Shown here one piece after another: positions 8,497-17,798 of a stretch of 64,000 nucleotides of DNA. Origin of the DNA: CAWDVB01 sp963824105. GTDB lineage: Bacteria; Actinomycetota; Actinomycetes; Propionibacteriales; Nocardioidaceae. The notes below the pieces were generated by a model. That model was not told the DNA's origin. It made no database searches and saw only the letters and a list, made by a program, of their open reading frames with translations. Position 1 is the stretch's first letter. Every line of letters starts with the position of its first letter. A program made the translations under genes and the position numbers. The stretch covers positions 124,001-188,000 of the forward strand of contig CAWGNN010000008.1 of assembly GCA_963824105.1 (NCBI GenBank), written 5' to 3'.

Positions 8497-10818
8497 CTAT
8501 CCGGACGAGTGAGCCAGGAGGAGATCGAGGAGTGCGATTGCCCCGGCCCTGTCCAGTGGCTGGTTGCCGTTCCCGCACTTCGGGGACTGCACGCACGACG
8601 GGCATCCGCTCTCACACTCGCAGGCAGCCACCGCGTCCCTGGTGGCCTCCAGCCACTCGCGGGCGTCGCGGAAGCCGCGCTCCGCGAAACCGGCGCCCCC
8701 GGGGTGGCCGTCGTGGACGAAGACGGTGAGCTCACCGGTGTCGGGATGATGCGCGGTGGAGACGCCCCCGATGTCCCAGCGGTCGCAGGTGGCGAACAGG
8801 GGGAGCAGCCCGATGGCGGCATGCTCAGCTGCGTGGGCGCTGCCGGGAAGGTCCCGCTCAGAAAGGCCACTCGAGGAGAGCAACGTCGACGGGACGATCC
8901 ACCAGACTGCCCGCGTCTCCAGCACCTGCGCGGGGAGGTCGAGCGGGGTCTCGCCGAGCACCTCCCCGCTGGGAAGCCGCTTCTTGAGGTACGACACGAC
9001 CCGGGTGGTGACCCTCACGTCACCGAGCACGATCCGGCAGTCCCCCCAGCTCTCCGACTCCTCGGTCCGCAAGATCTCGATGTCGGTGACATCACGGGCG
9101 GTGGTCGAGTAGTCCACGACCGCCGGTGCGACGAGCGCGACCGACTCCTCCAGATCGAGATCGGCGATCAGGTACGTCTCGCCGCGATGGAGGTAGACGG
9201 CTCCGGCGTGGATGGTGTGCGGAGCCGACGCCCGGTCCACCGTCCCGAGCAGCCGACCTGTCTCCGGGTCCACCAGTCGCACCGGTTCACCGCCCGTGCC
9301 GCGGATATCGGTGAGGTCCGTGGCGCGACGGCGGTCGGTCCAGTACCACCCGTTGTGTCTCCTGCGCAGCAGGCCTGCTTCGGAGAGGGATCGCACCGCC
9401 TCTTCGGACCGAGGACCGAACAGGTTGAAGTCCGACTCGGTCAGCGGAGCCTCGGCCGCGGCGGCGCACAGATGCGGTCCGAGGACGTAGGGGTTGTCGG
9501 GGTCGAAGACGAAGGACTCCAGCGGGGCTCCGAACAGAGCTTCCGGGTGATGGACGAGGTAGGTGTCGAGAGGGTCGTCGCGGGCCACCATGATCCCGAG
9601 CGCCTCGCCGCCGGCGCGTCCCGCGCGCCCGATCTGCTGCCACAGGGCGGACCGGGTTCCCGGGAAACCCGCCAACAGCACCGCATCGAGGCCGGAGACA
9701 TCGATACCCAACTCGAGGGCGTTGGTCGTCGCGAGTCCGGTCAGCGCTCCCGACCGCAGATCGGCCTCCAGCGCCCGTCGCTCCTCTGGCAGGTAGCCGC
9801 CGCGGTAGGCCGCGACTCGTCCGCCGAGGCCGGGGGCCACCTCCTCGAGGTGGGCCGCCGCCGTCAGGGCGACCGACTCCGCGGCGCGGCGCGATCTCAC
9901 GAAGGCGAGAGTGCGCACGTCTTCCACCACCAGATCGGCCAGCAGATCCGCGACCTCGGCCGTGGCGCTGCGCCGGACCGGGGCGCCGTTCTCCCCGAGC
10001 AGCGAGGAGAGCGGAGGCTCCCAGAGCATCACGGTGACGGGGCCCCGCGCGGAGCCGTCCTTGGTGACGGCTGTGGTGGGCAGCCCGGTCAGCCGCGTTG
10101 CCGTGGTGGCCGGGTCGGCCGCCGTCGCGGACGCCAGGATGAACGTCGGGTCCGCGCCGTGCAGCGCACAGACACGCCTGAGTCGCCGCAGCACCGACGC
10201 GACGTGGGCTCCGAAGACGCCCCGATAGTGATGGCACTCGTCGACGACGACGTACTGCAGTTGCCCCAGGAATCGCGACCAGCGTCGATGGCCCGGCAGG
10301 AGTGCGTGGTGGAGCATGTCGGGGTTGGTCAGGACGTACTCGGCGTGGTCGCGCGCCCAGGCACGGCTGTCCCCGTCGCTGTCCCCGTCATAGGTGGTGG
10401 CGCGCAGCCGCCCGAGGTCCAGGGAATAGAGCGCGGTGAGCTGATCGTTGGCCAACGCCTTTGTCGGCGAGAGATAGAGGGCAGTGGCGCCGGGCCGGTT
10501 GTTGGTCCGACGGCGCTCCTCGACGACGGTCAGCGCCGGCATCAGGTACGCCGCCGACTTGCCCGATGCGGTGCCGGTCGCAAGGACGACGTGGCTGCCG
10601 GAGTGCGCCAGATCGGCGGCGGCGACCTGGTGGGCCCAGGGCTGTTCGATCCCCTGCCCCTGGAGGGCAGCGACCACCTGAGGTGCCACCCAGTCCGGCC
10701 AGGGGACGCGTTCACCGGGTCGAGCGTCGAGACGCTCGACATGGGTGAGCCGGTCGCGCCGCCCCGCGGCGAGGCGGCCTGCAGCGCCTGCGACCGGATG
10801 GGCGTTCGTCCCTGACAC
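8497..10818 (-). CDS. DEAD/DEAH-box superfamily 2 helicase with DUF1998-type zinc C-terminus
   Basis: About 773 residues. Motifs in order: Q-like IEQPWAHQ, Walker A LATGTASGKS, TNPDML, DEAH-like DECHHYRG, SAT (LASATAADP), and helicase C-terminal motifs GIDVSGLDAVLLAGFPGT and QQIGRAGRAG. The C-terminus has a Cys cluster CECESGCPSCVQSPKCGN typical of the MZB/DUF1998 domain. Related helicases act in DNA repair. The start is uncertain: GTG 10818 begins VSGTNAHPVAG, whereas an earlier in-frame start at 10983 would run through a less GC-rich, promoter-like stretch, so I prefer the shorter form. Its placement upstream of topA matches the mycobacterial order. Confidence 0.88.
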   Translation of the reverse strand: MSGTNAHPVAGAAGRLAAGRRDRLTHVERLDARPGERVPWPDWVAPQVVAALQGQGIEQPWAHQVAAADLAHSGSHVVLATGTASGKSAAYLMPALTVVEERRRTNNRPGATALYLSPTKALANDQLTALYSLDLGRLRATTYDGDSDGDSRAWARDHAEYVLTNPDMLHHALLPGHRRWSRFLGQLQYVVVDECHHYRGVFGAHVASVLRRLRRVCALHGADPTFILASATAADPATTATRLTGLPTTAVTKDGSARGPVTVMLWEPPLSSLLGENGAPVRRSATAEVADLLADLVVEDVRTLAFVRSRRAAESVALTAAAHLEEVAPGLGGRVAAYRGGYLPEERRALEADLRSGALTGLATTNALELGIDVSGLDAVLLAGFPGTRSALWQQIGRAGRAGGEALGIMVARDDPLDTYLVHHPEALFGAPLESFVFDPDNPYVLGPHLCAAAAEAPLTESDFNLFGPRSEEAVRSLSEAGLLRRRHNGWYWTDRRRATDLTDIRGTGGEPVRLVDPETGRLLGTVDRASAPHTIHAGAVYLHRGETYLIADLDLEESVALVAPAVVDYSTTARDVTDIEILRTEESESWGDCRIVLGDVRVTTRVVSYLKKRLPSGEVLGETPLDLPAQVLETRAVWWIVPSTLLSSSGLSERDLPGSAHAAEHAAIGLLPLFATCDRWDIGGVSTAHHPDTGELTVFVHDGHPGGAGFAERGFRDAREWLEATRDAVAACECESGCPSCVQSPKCGNGNQPLDRAGAIALLDLLLAHSSG

Positions 10819-11054
10819 GAGCAGCAGTCTGGCAAAGCCGGCGGCAAGCACTCGGGTGCGATATCGCGCTGAGACAGCGGGGAATCGCAAAATTGGATCG
10901 TTCCGTGTGAGGGATTGCACTAGCCGAGGTCCCCAGGCGCCGAGCGTCATGGCTAGACTCCGAGCGTTCGTGAGGACGGTCACACCCGCCCGGCGCGGAC
11001 CTTCGCTCTGCAGTCAATAGTGAATGGCCGATAGGCCCCGATGAGGAGGACGCA
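10819..11054 (+). promoter_or_regulatory. Divergent intergenic region, pyrophosphatase promoter
   Basis: A non-coding gap of about 236 bases between the divergent helicase and the pyrophosphatase gene, with a relatively AT-rich patch (GCAAAATTGGATCG). A TAGACT hexamer at 10954-10959 fits the actinobacterial -10 pattern TANNNT, though no convincing -35 lies at the right distance. The end carries an ATGAGGAGGACGCA ribosome site for the TTG start downstream. The promoter assignment is weak. Confidence 0.4.
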
Positions 11055-13331
11055 TTGTCCGGCACCAACGTGACCCTGGTTGTCGTTGTGGGCGCCATCG
11101 CCGTGATCGGTCTGATCATGGCTGCGGTGTTCCGCGCCCAGGTGCTCGCCGAAGGCGACGGCACCGACAACATGAAGGCCATCGGCCTGGCGGTTCAGGA
11201 AGGCGCTTCCGCCTACCTCACCCGTCAGTTCAAGACGCTAGCCGTCTTTGCCGTGGTGGCCTTCTTGCTGCTTCTGGTCCTGCCTGCCGACACCACGGCG
11301 CTGCGCCTCAGCCGATCCGTGTTCTTCCTGGTCGGCGCGGGCTTCTCGGCCTCCGTCGGCTACCTGGGTATGTGGCTGGCGGTCCGCGCGAACGTGCGTG
11401 TCGCCGCTGCTGCCCGTGAGCAGGGCGGTCGTGACACGGCCATGCGGATCGCCTTCCGTACCGGTGGCGTGGTCGGCATGGCGACAGTGGGCCTCGGTCT
11501 GCTGGGGGCCTCGGTCGTGGTGCTGGTCTACAAGGACAACGCGCCCACGGTCCTGGAGGGCTTCGGCTTCGGTGCCGCGCTCCTCGCGATGTTCATGAGG
11601 GTCGGCGGTGGCATCTTCACCAAGGCCGCTGACGTCGGCGCGGACCTGGTCGGCAAGGTGGAGCAGAACATCCCCGAGGACGACCCGCGCAACGCGGCGA
11701 CCATCGCCGACAACGTCGGCGACAACGTCGGCGACTGCGCCGGCATGGCCGCCGATCTCTTCGAGTCCTACGCGGTGACCCTCGTCGCCGCGCTCATCCT
11801 GGGCAGCGCAGCCTTCGGCTCCTATGGCCTGGTCTTCCCCCTGATCGTTCCGGCCATCGGCGCGCTCACCGCGATCCTGGGCGTCTACATCACCCGGCCC
11901 CGCGCCGGTGAGGGCGGCCTGCGCACGATCAACCGGTCGTTCTACATCTCGGCCCTGGTGTCGGCCATCGGCTCGGCGATCGCCGCCTACGTCTACCTCC
12001 CGAGCTCGTTCGCCGATCTGGGCGTATCGAGCCTGGCCAGTCACAACGGCGACCCGCGGCTCTTCGCCACCCTGGCCGTGCTCATCGGCATCGTCCTGGC
12101 CGCGGTGATCCTGTCGCTCACCGGCTACTTCACCGGCACCGAGCACCGTCCGGTCAAGGACGTCGGCAAGACTTCGCTGACGGGTGCGGCGACGGTGATC
12201 CTGTCCGGCATCTCGGTCGGCTTCGAGTCCGCGGTCTACACGGCCGTCGTCATCGCGGCTGCGCTGTTCGGAGCGTTCCTGCTCGGCAGCGGCAGCGTGA
12301 CGCTGGCTCTCTTCGCGGTTGCTCTCGGAGGCTGTGGCCTGCTGACGACCGTCGGCGTGATCGTCGCGATGGACACCTTCGGCCCGGTCTCGGACAACGC
12401 GCAGGGCATCGCCGAGATGTCCGGTGACGTCCACGGCGAGGGCGTCGCGATCCTGACCGAGCTCGACGCGGTCGGCAACACGACCAAGGCGATCACCAAG
12501 GGCATCGCGATCGCGACGGCAGTCCTGGCCGCGACAGCGCTGTTCGGCTCCTTCAGCGACGCGATTACCGGCGCCGCGTCGAGCCTCGACATGGCGAATC
12601 TCTCCGACTACGCCAAGGAGAGCCTGCAGGGGATTCTGAACGTCGGCAACCCGGCGAACCTGGTCGGTCTGCTGCTCGGCGGCGCGGTGGTCTTCCTCTT
12701 CTCCGGGCTCGCAATCAACGCAGTCGGGCGCGCTGCCGGCGCGGTCGTCTTCGAGGTGCGTCGTCAGTTCCGTGAGATCCCCGGGATCATGGAAGGAACT
12801 GGTCGGCCCGAGTACGGCAAGGTCGTCGACATCTGCACGCGCGACTCGCTTCGCGAGCTGGCCACACCGGGTCTGCTTGCCGTGATGGCGCCGGTCGCGG
12901 TCGGATTCGGCCTCGGAGTGGGTGCGCTGGGCTCTTACCTGGCCGGCGCAATCGTGACCGGTGTCTTGATGGCGATCTTCCTTGCCAACTCCGGTGGTGC
13001 TTGGGACAACGCCAAGAAGCTCGTCGAGGATGGAAACCACGGGGGCAAGGGCTCGCCCGCCCACGAGGCCACGATCATCGGCGACACGGTCGGCGACCCG
13101 TTCAAGGACACCGCCGGCCCGGCGATCAACCCACTGCTCAAGGTGATGAACCTGGTCTCGTTGCTGATCGCCGCTGCGGTGGTGAACATGACCTACGGCA
13201 CGAGCATGAACACGCCGGCGCGGATTTCGATCGCGCTCGCGGCCACACTGGTCATCGTGGTCTCGGTGTACATCTCCAAGCGGCGTCCGGTCGCGATCGG
13301 GGACGCCGACACCGAGAAGGCTGCAGCCTAG
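11055..13331 (+). CDS. hppA: Membrane-bound proton-pumping pyrophosphatase
   Basis: A 758-residue, roughly 16-helix protein that couples PPi hydrolysis to ion export. The substrate-binding signature DVGADLVGKVE starts near residue 193, followed by the Asp-rich DNVGDNVGDCAGMAADLFES. The second signature DNAQGIAEMSG and the C-terminal GDTVGDPFKDTAGP are also present. In GNTTKAITKG the Lys at residue 478 replaces the Ala of potassium-dependent enzymes, so a K+-independent proton pump is predicted. The start is TTG with a very strong ribosome site (AGGAGGA); no in-frame ATG is nearby before the first helix. A good stem-loop terminator follows the stop. Confidence 0.95.
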   Translation: MSGTNVTLVVVVGAIAVIGLIMAAVFRAQVLAEGDGTDNMKAIGLAVQEGASAYLTRQFKTLAVFAVVAFLLLLVLPADTTALRLSRSVFFLVGAGFSASVGYLGMWLAVRANVRVAAAAREQGGRDTAMRIAFRTGGVVGMATVGLGLLGASVVVLVYKDNAPTVLEGFGFGAALLAMFMRVGGGIFTKAADVGADLVGKVEQNIPEDDPRNAATIADNVGDNVGDCAGMAADLFESYAVTLVAALILGSAAFGSYGLVFPLIVPAIGALTAILGVYITRPRAGEGGLRTINRSFYISALVSAIGSAIAAYVYLPSSFADLGVSSLASHNGDPRLFATLAVLIGIVLAAVILSLTGYFTGTEHRPVKDVGKTSLTGAATVILSGISVGFESAVYTAVVIAAALFGAFLLGSGSVTLALFAVALGGCGLLTTVGVIVAMDTFGPVSDNAQGIAEMSGDVHGEGVAILTELDAVGNTTKAITKGIAIATAVLAATALFGSFSDAITGAASSLDMANLSDYAKESLQGILNVGNPANLVGLLLGGAVVFLFSGLAINAVGRAAGAVVFEVRRQFREIPGIMEGTGRPEYGKVVDICTRDSLRELATPGLLAVMAPVAVGFGLGVGALGSYLAGAIVTGVLMAIFLANSGGAWDNAKKLVEDGNHGGKGSPAHEATIIGDTVGDPFKDTAGPAINPLLKVMNLVSLLIAAAVVNMTYGTSMNTPARISIALAATLVIVVSVYISKRRPVAIGDADTEKAAA

Positions 13332-13346
13332 GGCGAAGGCGTATCA

Positions 13347-13380
13347 GGATCAGGGGCTCGTGCGAACGGGCCCCTGATCC
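13347..13380 (+). terminator. Intrinsic-type terminator after hppA
   Basis: A perfect 11-bp stem, GGATCAGGGGC and GCCCCTGATCC, encloses a 12-base loop and begins about 16 bases after the hppA stop. There is no T-run, as is common in actinobacteria, but AATT follows. Confidence 0.8.
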
Positions 13381-13414
13381 AATTCCAGGCCCAATTCCGG
13401 GCCAAATTTCAGGC
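13379..13414 (+). repeat. Three tandem degenerate 12-bp units
   Basis: CCAATTCCAGGC, CCAATTCCGGGC and CAAATTTCAGGC follow one another directly, the first overlapping the right arm of the terminator stem. The units differ at one to three positions. They lie upstream of the methyltransferase gene and could be slippage products or binding sites. Function unknown. Confidence 0.6.
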
Positions 13415-13472
13415 GCTGGGGGAAGTGCCTCCGTCTGTGGCCCGGCCGCGGCAACCGCTTAGGGTGACGCCC

Positions 13473-14966
13473 ATGCTTGGTGACCGAACCGTGGCGCGGC
13501 TGCGGGCAGCCCTGGACTCCGCCGAGTTCCGCGTCAGCCAGGTCGAGGAGCTTCTCGGAACCCCTGCCCACCAGGCGCTGGCCCGCAACGAGACGGTGCC
13601 CGCGCTCCTCGCCACTGGCGGCGGAACCACACTGGAGACGCTGACCCGGCTGTGGCTGCTGCAGACGCCGGTCTCCCGAGGTGCCCTCGACGCGGCACTG
13701 CCCGGACTCGTCGACGAGCTCGTCGACAACAGGATGCTCGAGGCGTCGGGCGACCAGGTGCGTGCGCTGGTGGACGTGCGGCCCTACGGAGTGGACTCCG
13801 ATGACTGGTGGGTGGTGAGCGACCTGACTCCCGGGCTGGACGGGCGCCCGGTCACGCTGGCCGAGGACCACGTTCTCGGCGTTTCATCGGCGTCCACCAC
13901 CCTGGCCCAGCTCACCGTCCGCCGGAGCGTTGGGAGCGCCCTCGACCTGGGCACCGGGGCGGGCATCCAGGCCCTTCACCTGGCCTCGCATGCGGCGCAC
14001 GTCGTGGCGACCGACGTCAACGAGCGCGCGCTCACGCTCGCCGATCTGACCTGGCGGCTGAATGGCGCGGCGCGGGTCGACCGTCGCCTGGGCAGTCTTT
14101 TCGAGCCGGTCCAGGGTGAATCCTTCGACCTCATCGTGAGCAATCCGCCGTTCGTCGTCTCTCCTGGCGACGGCCGACTGCTCACCTACCGTGACTCGGG
14201 CCTTCCCGGCGACGAGATGGTGCGACGGGTGGTCACCGGCGGGCGGGATCACCTGGCTGACGATGGCGTGCTGCAGGTCCTCGCCAACTGGGTCCAGATC
14301 GACGGCGAGCCGTGGGAGGAGCGACTGCGATCCTGGCTCGGCGACTGCGACGCCTGGGTCATCCAGCGGGAGGCGCTCGATCCTGCTGAGTATGTCGAGC
14401 TCTGGCTCAAGGACGCCGGCCTGCACCCATCGGTGGGCGGTGACGTGATGGCCTACCGGGAGCGGTACGACGCATGGCTGCAGTGGTTCGACGCGCACCG
14501 GGTTCGCGGGGTCGGGCTCGGCTGGATCACGCTCCGGCGCACCGGGCGGGCCACGCCGGACGTCCGGCTCGAGGAGTGGCCCTACGAGGTCGAGCAACCG
14601 CTCGGGCCCGAAGTGGCGGCCTGGACGGAGCGGGCGGACCTTCTCGGCGCGATGAGCGACGATGAGATGCTGGACCACCCCTGGATGCGACGTTCCGACG
14701 TACGTCAGGAGACCGTCGGGGTGCCTGGAGAGGCGGACCCCGAGACGATCGTCCTGCGGCAGCAGCGGGGCATGCGGAGGGCTGTTCAGGTCGATACCGT
14801 CGACGCCGGTCTGGTCGGCGCCAGTGACGGCGAGCTCACTGCCCGTCAGCTGCTCCATGCGCTTGCCGAGCTCCTCGGCGCGGAGGCCGAACAGCTGGTG
14901 TCCGGGCGGGCCGCTAGGCTGCGAAGCCTTGTCGCGGACGGTTTCCTGGAGGAGAGGCCGCGCTAG
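13473..14966 (+). CDS. Class I SAM-dependent methyltransferase with N-terminal helical domain
   Basis: A 497-residue protein. The N-terminal about 140 residues are a helical/winged region (DUF7059-like; RLWLLQTPVSRGALDAAL). Next comes a Rossmann methyltransferase with motif I ALDLGTGAGIQALHLA, VVATDVNERAL and the amino-acid/base-specific motif IVSNPPFV. NPPF is typical of N-methyltransferases acting on glutamine, adenine or guanine (HemK/RsmC-like). The C-terminal part is a family-specific extension. ATG 13473 has AGGGTGA just upstream; GTG 13464 is possible. Substrate is unknown; it sits between hppA and topA in a housekeeping block. Confidence 0.85.
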   Translation: MLGDRTVARLRAALDSAEFRVSQVEELLGTPAHQALARNETVPALLATGGGTTLETLTRLWLLQTPVSRGALDAALPGLVDELVDNRMLEASGDQVRALVDVRPYGVDSDDWWVVSDLTPGLDGRPVTLAEDHVLGVSSASTTLAQLTVRRSVGSALDLGTGAGIQALHLASHAAHVVATDVNERALTLADLTWRLNGAARVDRRLGSLFEPVQGESFDLIVSNPPFVVSPGDGRLLTYRDSGLPGDEMVRRVVTGGRDHLADDGVLQVLANWVQIDGEPWEERLRSWLGDCDAWVIQREALDPAEYVELWLKDAGLHPSVGGDVMAYRERYDAWLQWFDAHRVRGVGLGWITLRRTGRATPDVRLEEWPYEVEQPLGPEVAAWTERADLLGAMSDDEMLDHPWMRRSDVRQETVGVPGEADPETIVLRQQRGMRRAVQVDTVDAGLVGASDGELTARQLLHALAELLGAEAEQLVSGRAARLRSLVADGFLEERPR

Positions 14967-15023
14967 TCGTCCCATGGATGGGCCGCTACCGTTCACCGGC
15001 AGATGCGGAAGACAGGAGTTGAT

Positions 15024-17798
15024 GTGGCAGCGAAAGACAGCGGTGGTGGGCCGAAGCTCGTCATCGTGGAGTCGCCTGCGAAGGCCAAGACCATCGCCGG
15101 CTACCTCGGCGACGGCTTCGTCGTGGAGTCCTCCATCGGCCATATCCGTGACCTGCCCAACGGCGCCGCCGACGTGCCCGCTGAGATCAAGGGCAAGCCC
15201 TGGGCGCGTATCGCCGTTGACGTCGATCAGGACTTCAAGCCCTACTACGTCGTTCCTGCCGACAAGAAGGCGCACATCAGGAAGCTCAAGAGCCTGGTCA
15301 AGGATGCCTCCGAGGTCTTCCTCGCCACGGACGAGGACCGCGAGGGAGAGGCCATCGCCTGGCACCTGAAGGACGAGCTCAAGCCCAAGGTTCCGGTCCG
15401 CCGGATGGTCTTCCACGAGATCACCAAGCAGGCCATCCTCGAAGCGGTCGAGCATCCGCGAGACATCGACCTCGACCTGGTCGAGGCGCAGGAGGCCCGA
15501 CGGATCCTGGACCGCCTCTACGGCTACGAGGTCTCGCCGGTCCTCTGGAAGAAGGTGATGAGCGGGCTGTCCGCCGGGCGCGTGCAGTCGGTGGCCACCA
15601 GGCTGGTCGTCGACCGGGAGCGCGAGCGCATCGCGTTCCGCGCGGCCTCCTACTGGGACATCGAGGGGAGCTTCGACGCCGGCCCCGACCACTCCGACCG
15701 GATCTTCACCGCCAAGCTCTACTCCGTCGACGACGCCCGAGTCGCCCGTGGGTCCGACTTCACGAGCATCGGTGAGCTGAAGTCCACGGCAACCAGGGAC
15801 GTGGTCCACCTGGACCGGTCCCGGGCCGAGGCGCTGGCCGAGGCGTTGCGCGACTCGACCTTCACGGTGAGGTCGGTCGAGTCCAAGCCGTACCGGCGCC
15901 AGCCGTATGCCCCGTTCCGTACCACCACCCTGCAGCAGGAGGCCTCCCGCAAGCTCGGCTTCGGGGCATCGCGCACCATGTCGATCGCGCAGCGTCTCTA
16001 CGAGAACGGCTTCATCACCTATATGCGTACCGACTCGGTCACCCTGTCGGAGTCCGCGGTCGGTGCTGCTCGGCAGCAGGTGCGCGAGCTCTTCGGCGAC
16101 GAGTACCTCCCGGCACAGCCGCGGGTCTTCAAGTCGAAGGTCAAGAACGCCCAGGAGGCACACGAGGCGATCCGCCCAGCGGGCGAGCACTTCCGGACTC
16201 CGGCCGCCACCGGGTTGAGCGGGGACGAGTTCCGGTTGTACGAGTTGATCTGGATGCGGACCGTCGCGTCGCAGATGAAGGACGCCGAGGGGCGCACCGT
16301 CTCGATCCGACTCGGCGGGCCGGCTGCGACCGGTGAGGACGTCGTCTTCGGCGCGTCCGGTCGCGTCATCACGTTCTACGGCTTCCTCAAGGCATACGTG
16401 GAGGGATCGGACGACCCGGAGTCCGACTCCGACGACACCCAGAGGCGGCTTCCCGACCTACGCGAGCAAGACCCAGTGGTGCCGGCGTCGATGTCACCTG
16501 CCGGGCACGAGACCAAGCCTCCGGCGCGCTACACCGAGGCAACCCTGGTCCGAGAGCTGGAGGAGCGTGAGATCGGGCGGCCGTCGACCTACGCGTCGAT
16601 CATCGCCACGATCCTGAACCGCGGTTACGTCTACAAGAAGGGGACCGCGCTCGTCCCTGCCTGGGTGGCGTTCTCGGCCACCCGGCTGCTCGAGGAGCAT
16701 TTCGGGCGCCTGGTGTCCTACGAGTTCACCGCCCGGATGGAGGATGTTCTCGACGAGATCGCTGCGGGTCGCCGCGACCGGGTGAGCGAGCTTGCCGAGT
16801 TCTACTTCGGCAGGGGGGACATCGAGGGGCTCAAGGACCTGGTCACCGAGCTCGGCGATATCGACGCCCGCGAGCTGGCCACCTTCCCCGTTACTGACGG
16901 CATCAGTCTGCGGGTCGGCCGGTACGGTCCGTACGTCGAGGACGCCGACGGCAACCGGGGCAACGTGCCGACCGACCTCCCTCCCGACGAGCTGACCGAG
17001 GAGAAGGCCCGCGAGCTGCTCGCCACCCCGGCGGGAGCCGAGCGTGAGCTCGGTGTCGACCCGGCGACCGGGTTGACGATCGTAGCGAAGAACGGTCGCT
17101 ACGGGCCCTACGTCACCGAGGTCCTGCCCGAGCCCGCAGAGAGCGAGGCCGAGGCCGCAGAGAAGCCGAAGAAGGCCAAGAAGGCCAAGGCTCCCAAGCC
17201 CCGCACCGCGTCGCTCTTCAAGTCGATGAGTCCCGACACCGTCGACCTGGCTCAGGCGCTGGAGCTGCTGACCCTGCCGCGCGTGGTGGGAGCCGACCCG
17301 GAGAGCGGTGAGGAGATCACCGCGCAGAACGGCCGCTACGGCCCCTACCTCAAGAAGGGCACCGACTCCCGCTCGATCGACTCCGAGGAGAAGCTGCTGA
17401 CGCTCACCCTCGAGGAGGCCCTGGCGATCTACGCCCAGCCGAAGGCGCGTGGCCGGGCCGCGGCGAACCCGGGCCGTGAGCTCGGTCCGGACCCGGCGAG
17501 CGGGGCCACCATCGTGGTCAAGTCGGGTCGTTTCGGCCCCTACGTCACCGACGGTGAGTACAACGCGACCCTGAGGGTCGCCGACGACGAGGCCACGATC
17601 ACCGTGGAGCGTGCCGCGGAGCTGTTGGCCGAAAAGCGGGCGAAGGGACCGGCTCCCAAGAAGCGCGTGGCCAAGAAGACAGCCAAGAAGACGGCCAAGA
17701 AGACGACTGCGAAGAGAGCCACCGCCAAGAAGGCCGGTGCGTCGGGATCAGTGAAGAAGGCCTCCGGCACCCCGTCAGGCAGCGGTGACGGAGCCTGA
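15024..17798 (+). CDS. topA: DNA topoisomerase I (type IA)
   Basis: A 924-residue enzyme that relaxes negative supercoils. The TOPRIM domain begins KLVIVESPAKAKTIAGYLG and has the acidic triad in ATDEDREGEAIAWH. The catalytic Tyr333 lies in FITYMRTDS. Instead of zinc fingers, the C-terminus has repeated TopA_C units carrying GRYGPYV, NGRYGPYV, NGRYGPYL and GRFGPYV, then a Lys/Ala/Thr tail (KKTAKKTAKKTTAKRATAKK), as usual in actinobacteria. I chose GTG 15024 because ACAGGAG sits about six bases upstream and the family starts close to this point; ATG 15003 lacks a ribosome site. Confidence 0.96.
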   Translation: MAAKDSGGGPKLVIVESPAKAKTIAGYLGDGFVVESSIGHIRDLPNGAADVPAEIKGKPWARIAVDVDQDFKPYYVVPADKKAHIRKLKSLVKDASEVFLATDEDREGEAIAWHLKDELKPKVPVRRMVFHEITKQAILEAVEHPRDIDLDLVEAQEARRILDRLYGYEVSPVLWKKVMSGLSAGRVQSVATRLVVDRERERIAFRAASYWDIEGSFDAGPDHSDRIFTAKLYSVDDARVARGSDFTSIGELKSTATRDVVHLDRSRAEALAEALRDSTFTVRSVESKPYRRQPYAPFRTTTLQQEASRKLGFGASRTMSIAQRLYENGFITYMRTDSVTLSESAVGAARQQVRELFGDEYLPAQPRVFKSKVKNAQEAHEAIRPAGEHFRTPAATGLSGDEFRLYELIWMRTVASQMKDAEGRTVSIRLGGPAATGEDVVFGASGRVITFYGFLKAYVEGSDDPESDSDDTQRRLPDLREQDPVVPASMSPAGHETKPPARYTEATLVRELEEREIGRPSTYASIIATILNRGYVYKKGTALVPAWVAFSATRLLEEHFGRLVSYEFTARMEDVLDEIAAGRRDRVSELAEFYFGRGDIEGLKDLVTELGDIDARELATFPVTDGISLRVGRYGPYVEDADGNRGNVPTDLPPDELTEEKARELLATPAGAERELGVDPATGLTIVAKNGRYGPYVTEVLPEPAESEAEAAEKPKKAKKAKAPKPRTASLFKSMSPDTVDLAQALELLTLPRVVGADPESGEEITAQNGRYGPYLKKGTDSRSIDSEEKLLTLTLEEALAIYAQPKARGRAAANPGRELGPDPASGATIVVKSGRFGPYVTDGEYNATLRVADDEATITVERAAELLAEKRAKGPAPKKRVAKKTAKKTAKKTTAKRATAKKAGASGSVKKASGTPSGSGDGA

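Noticed and set aside
8509..10815. Long plus-strand frame opposite the helicase
   Set aside because: It mirrors the helicase codons, and the translation shows no motif. The helicase on the minus strand has complete SF2 motifs.
13884..16190. Long minus-strand frame crossing the methyltransferase and topA
   Set aside because: It spans two real genes on the other strand and their gap, which is typical of GC-rich shadow frames.
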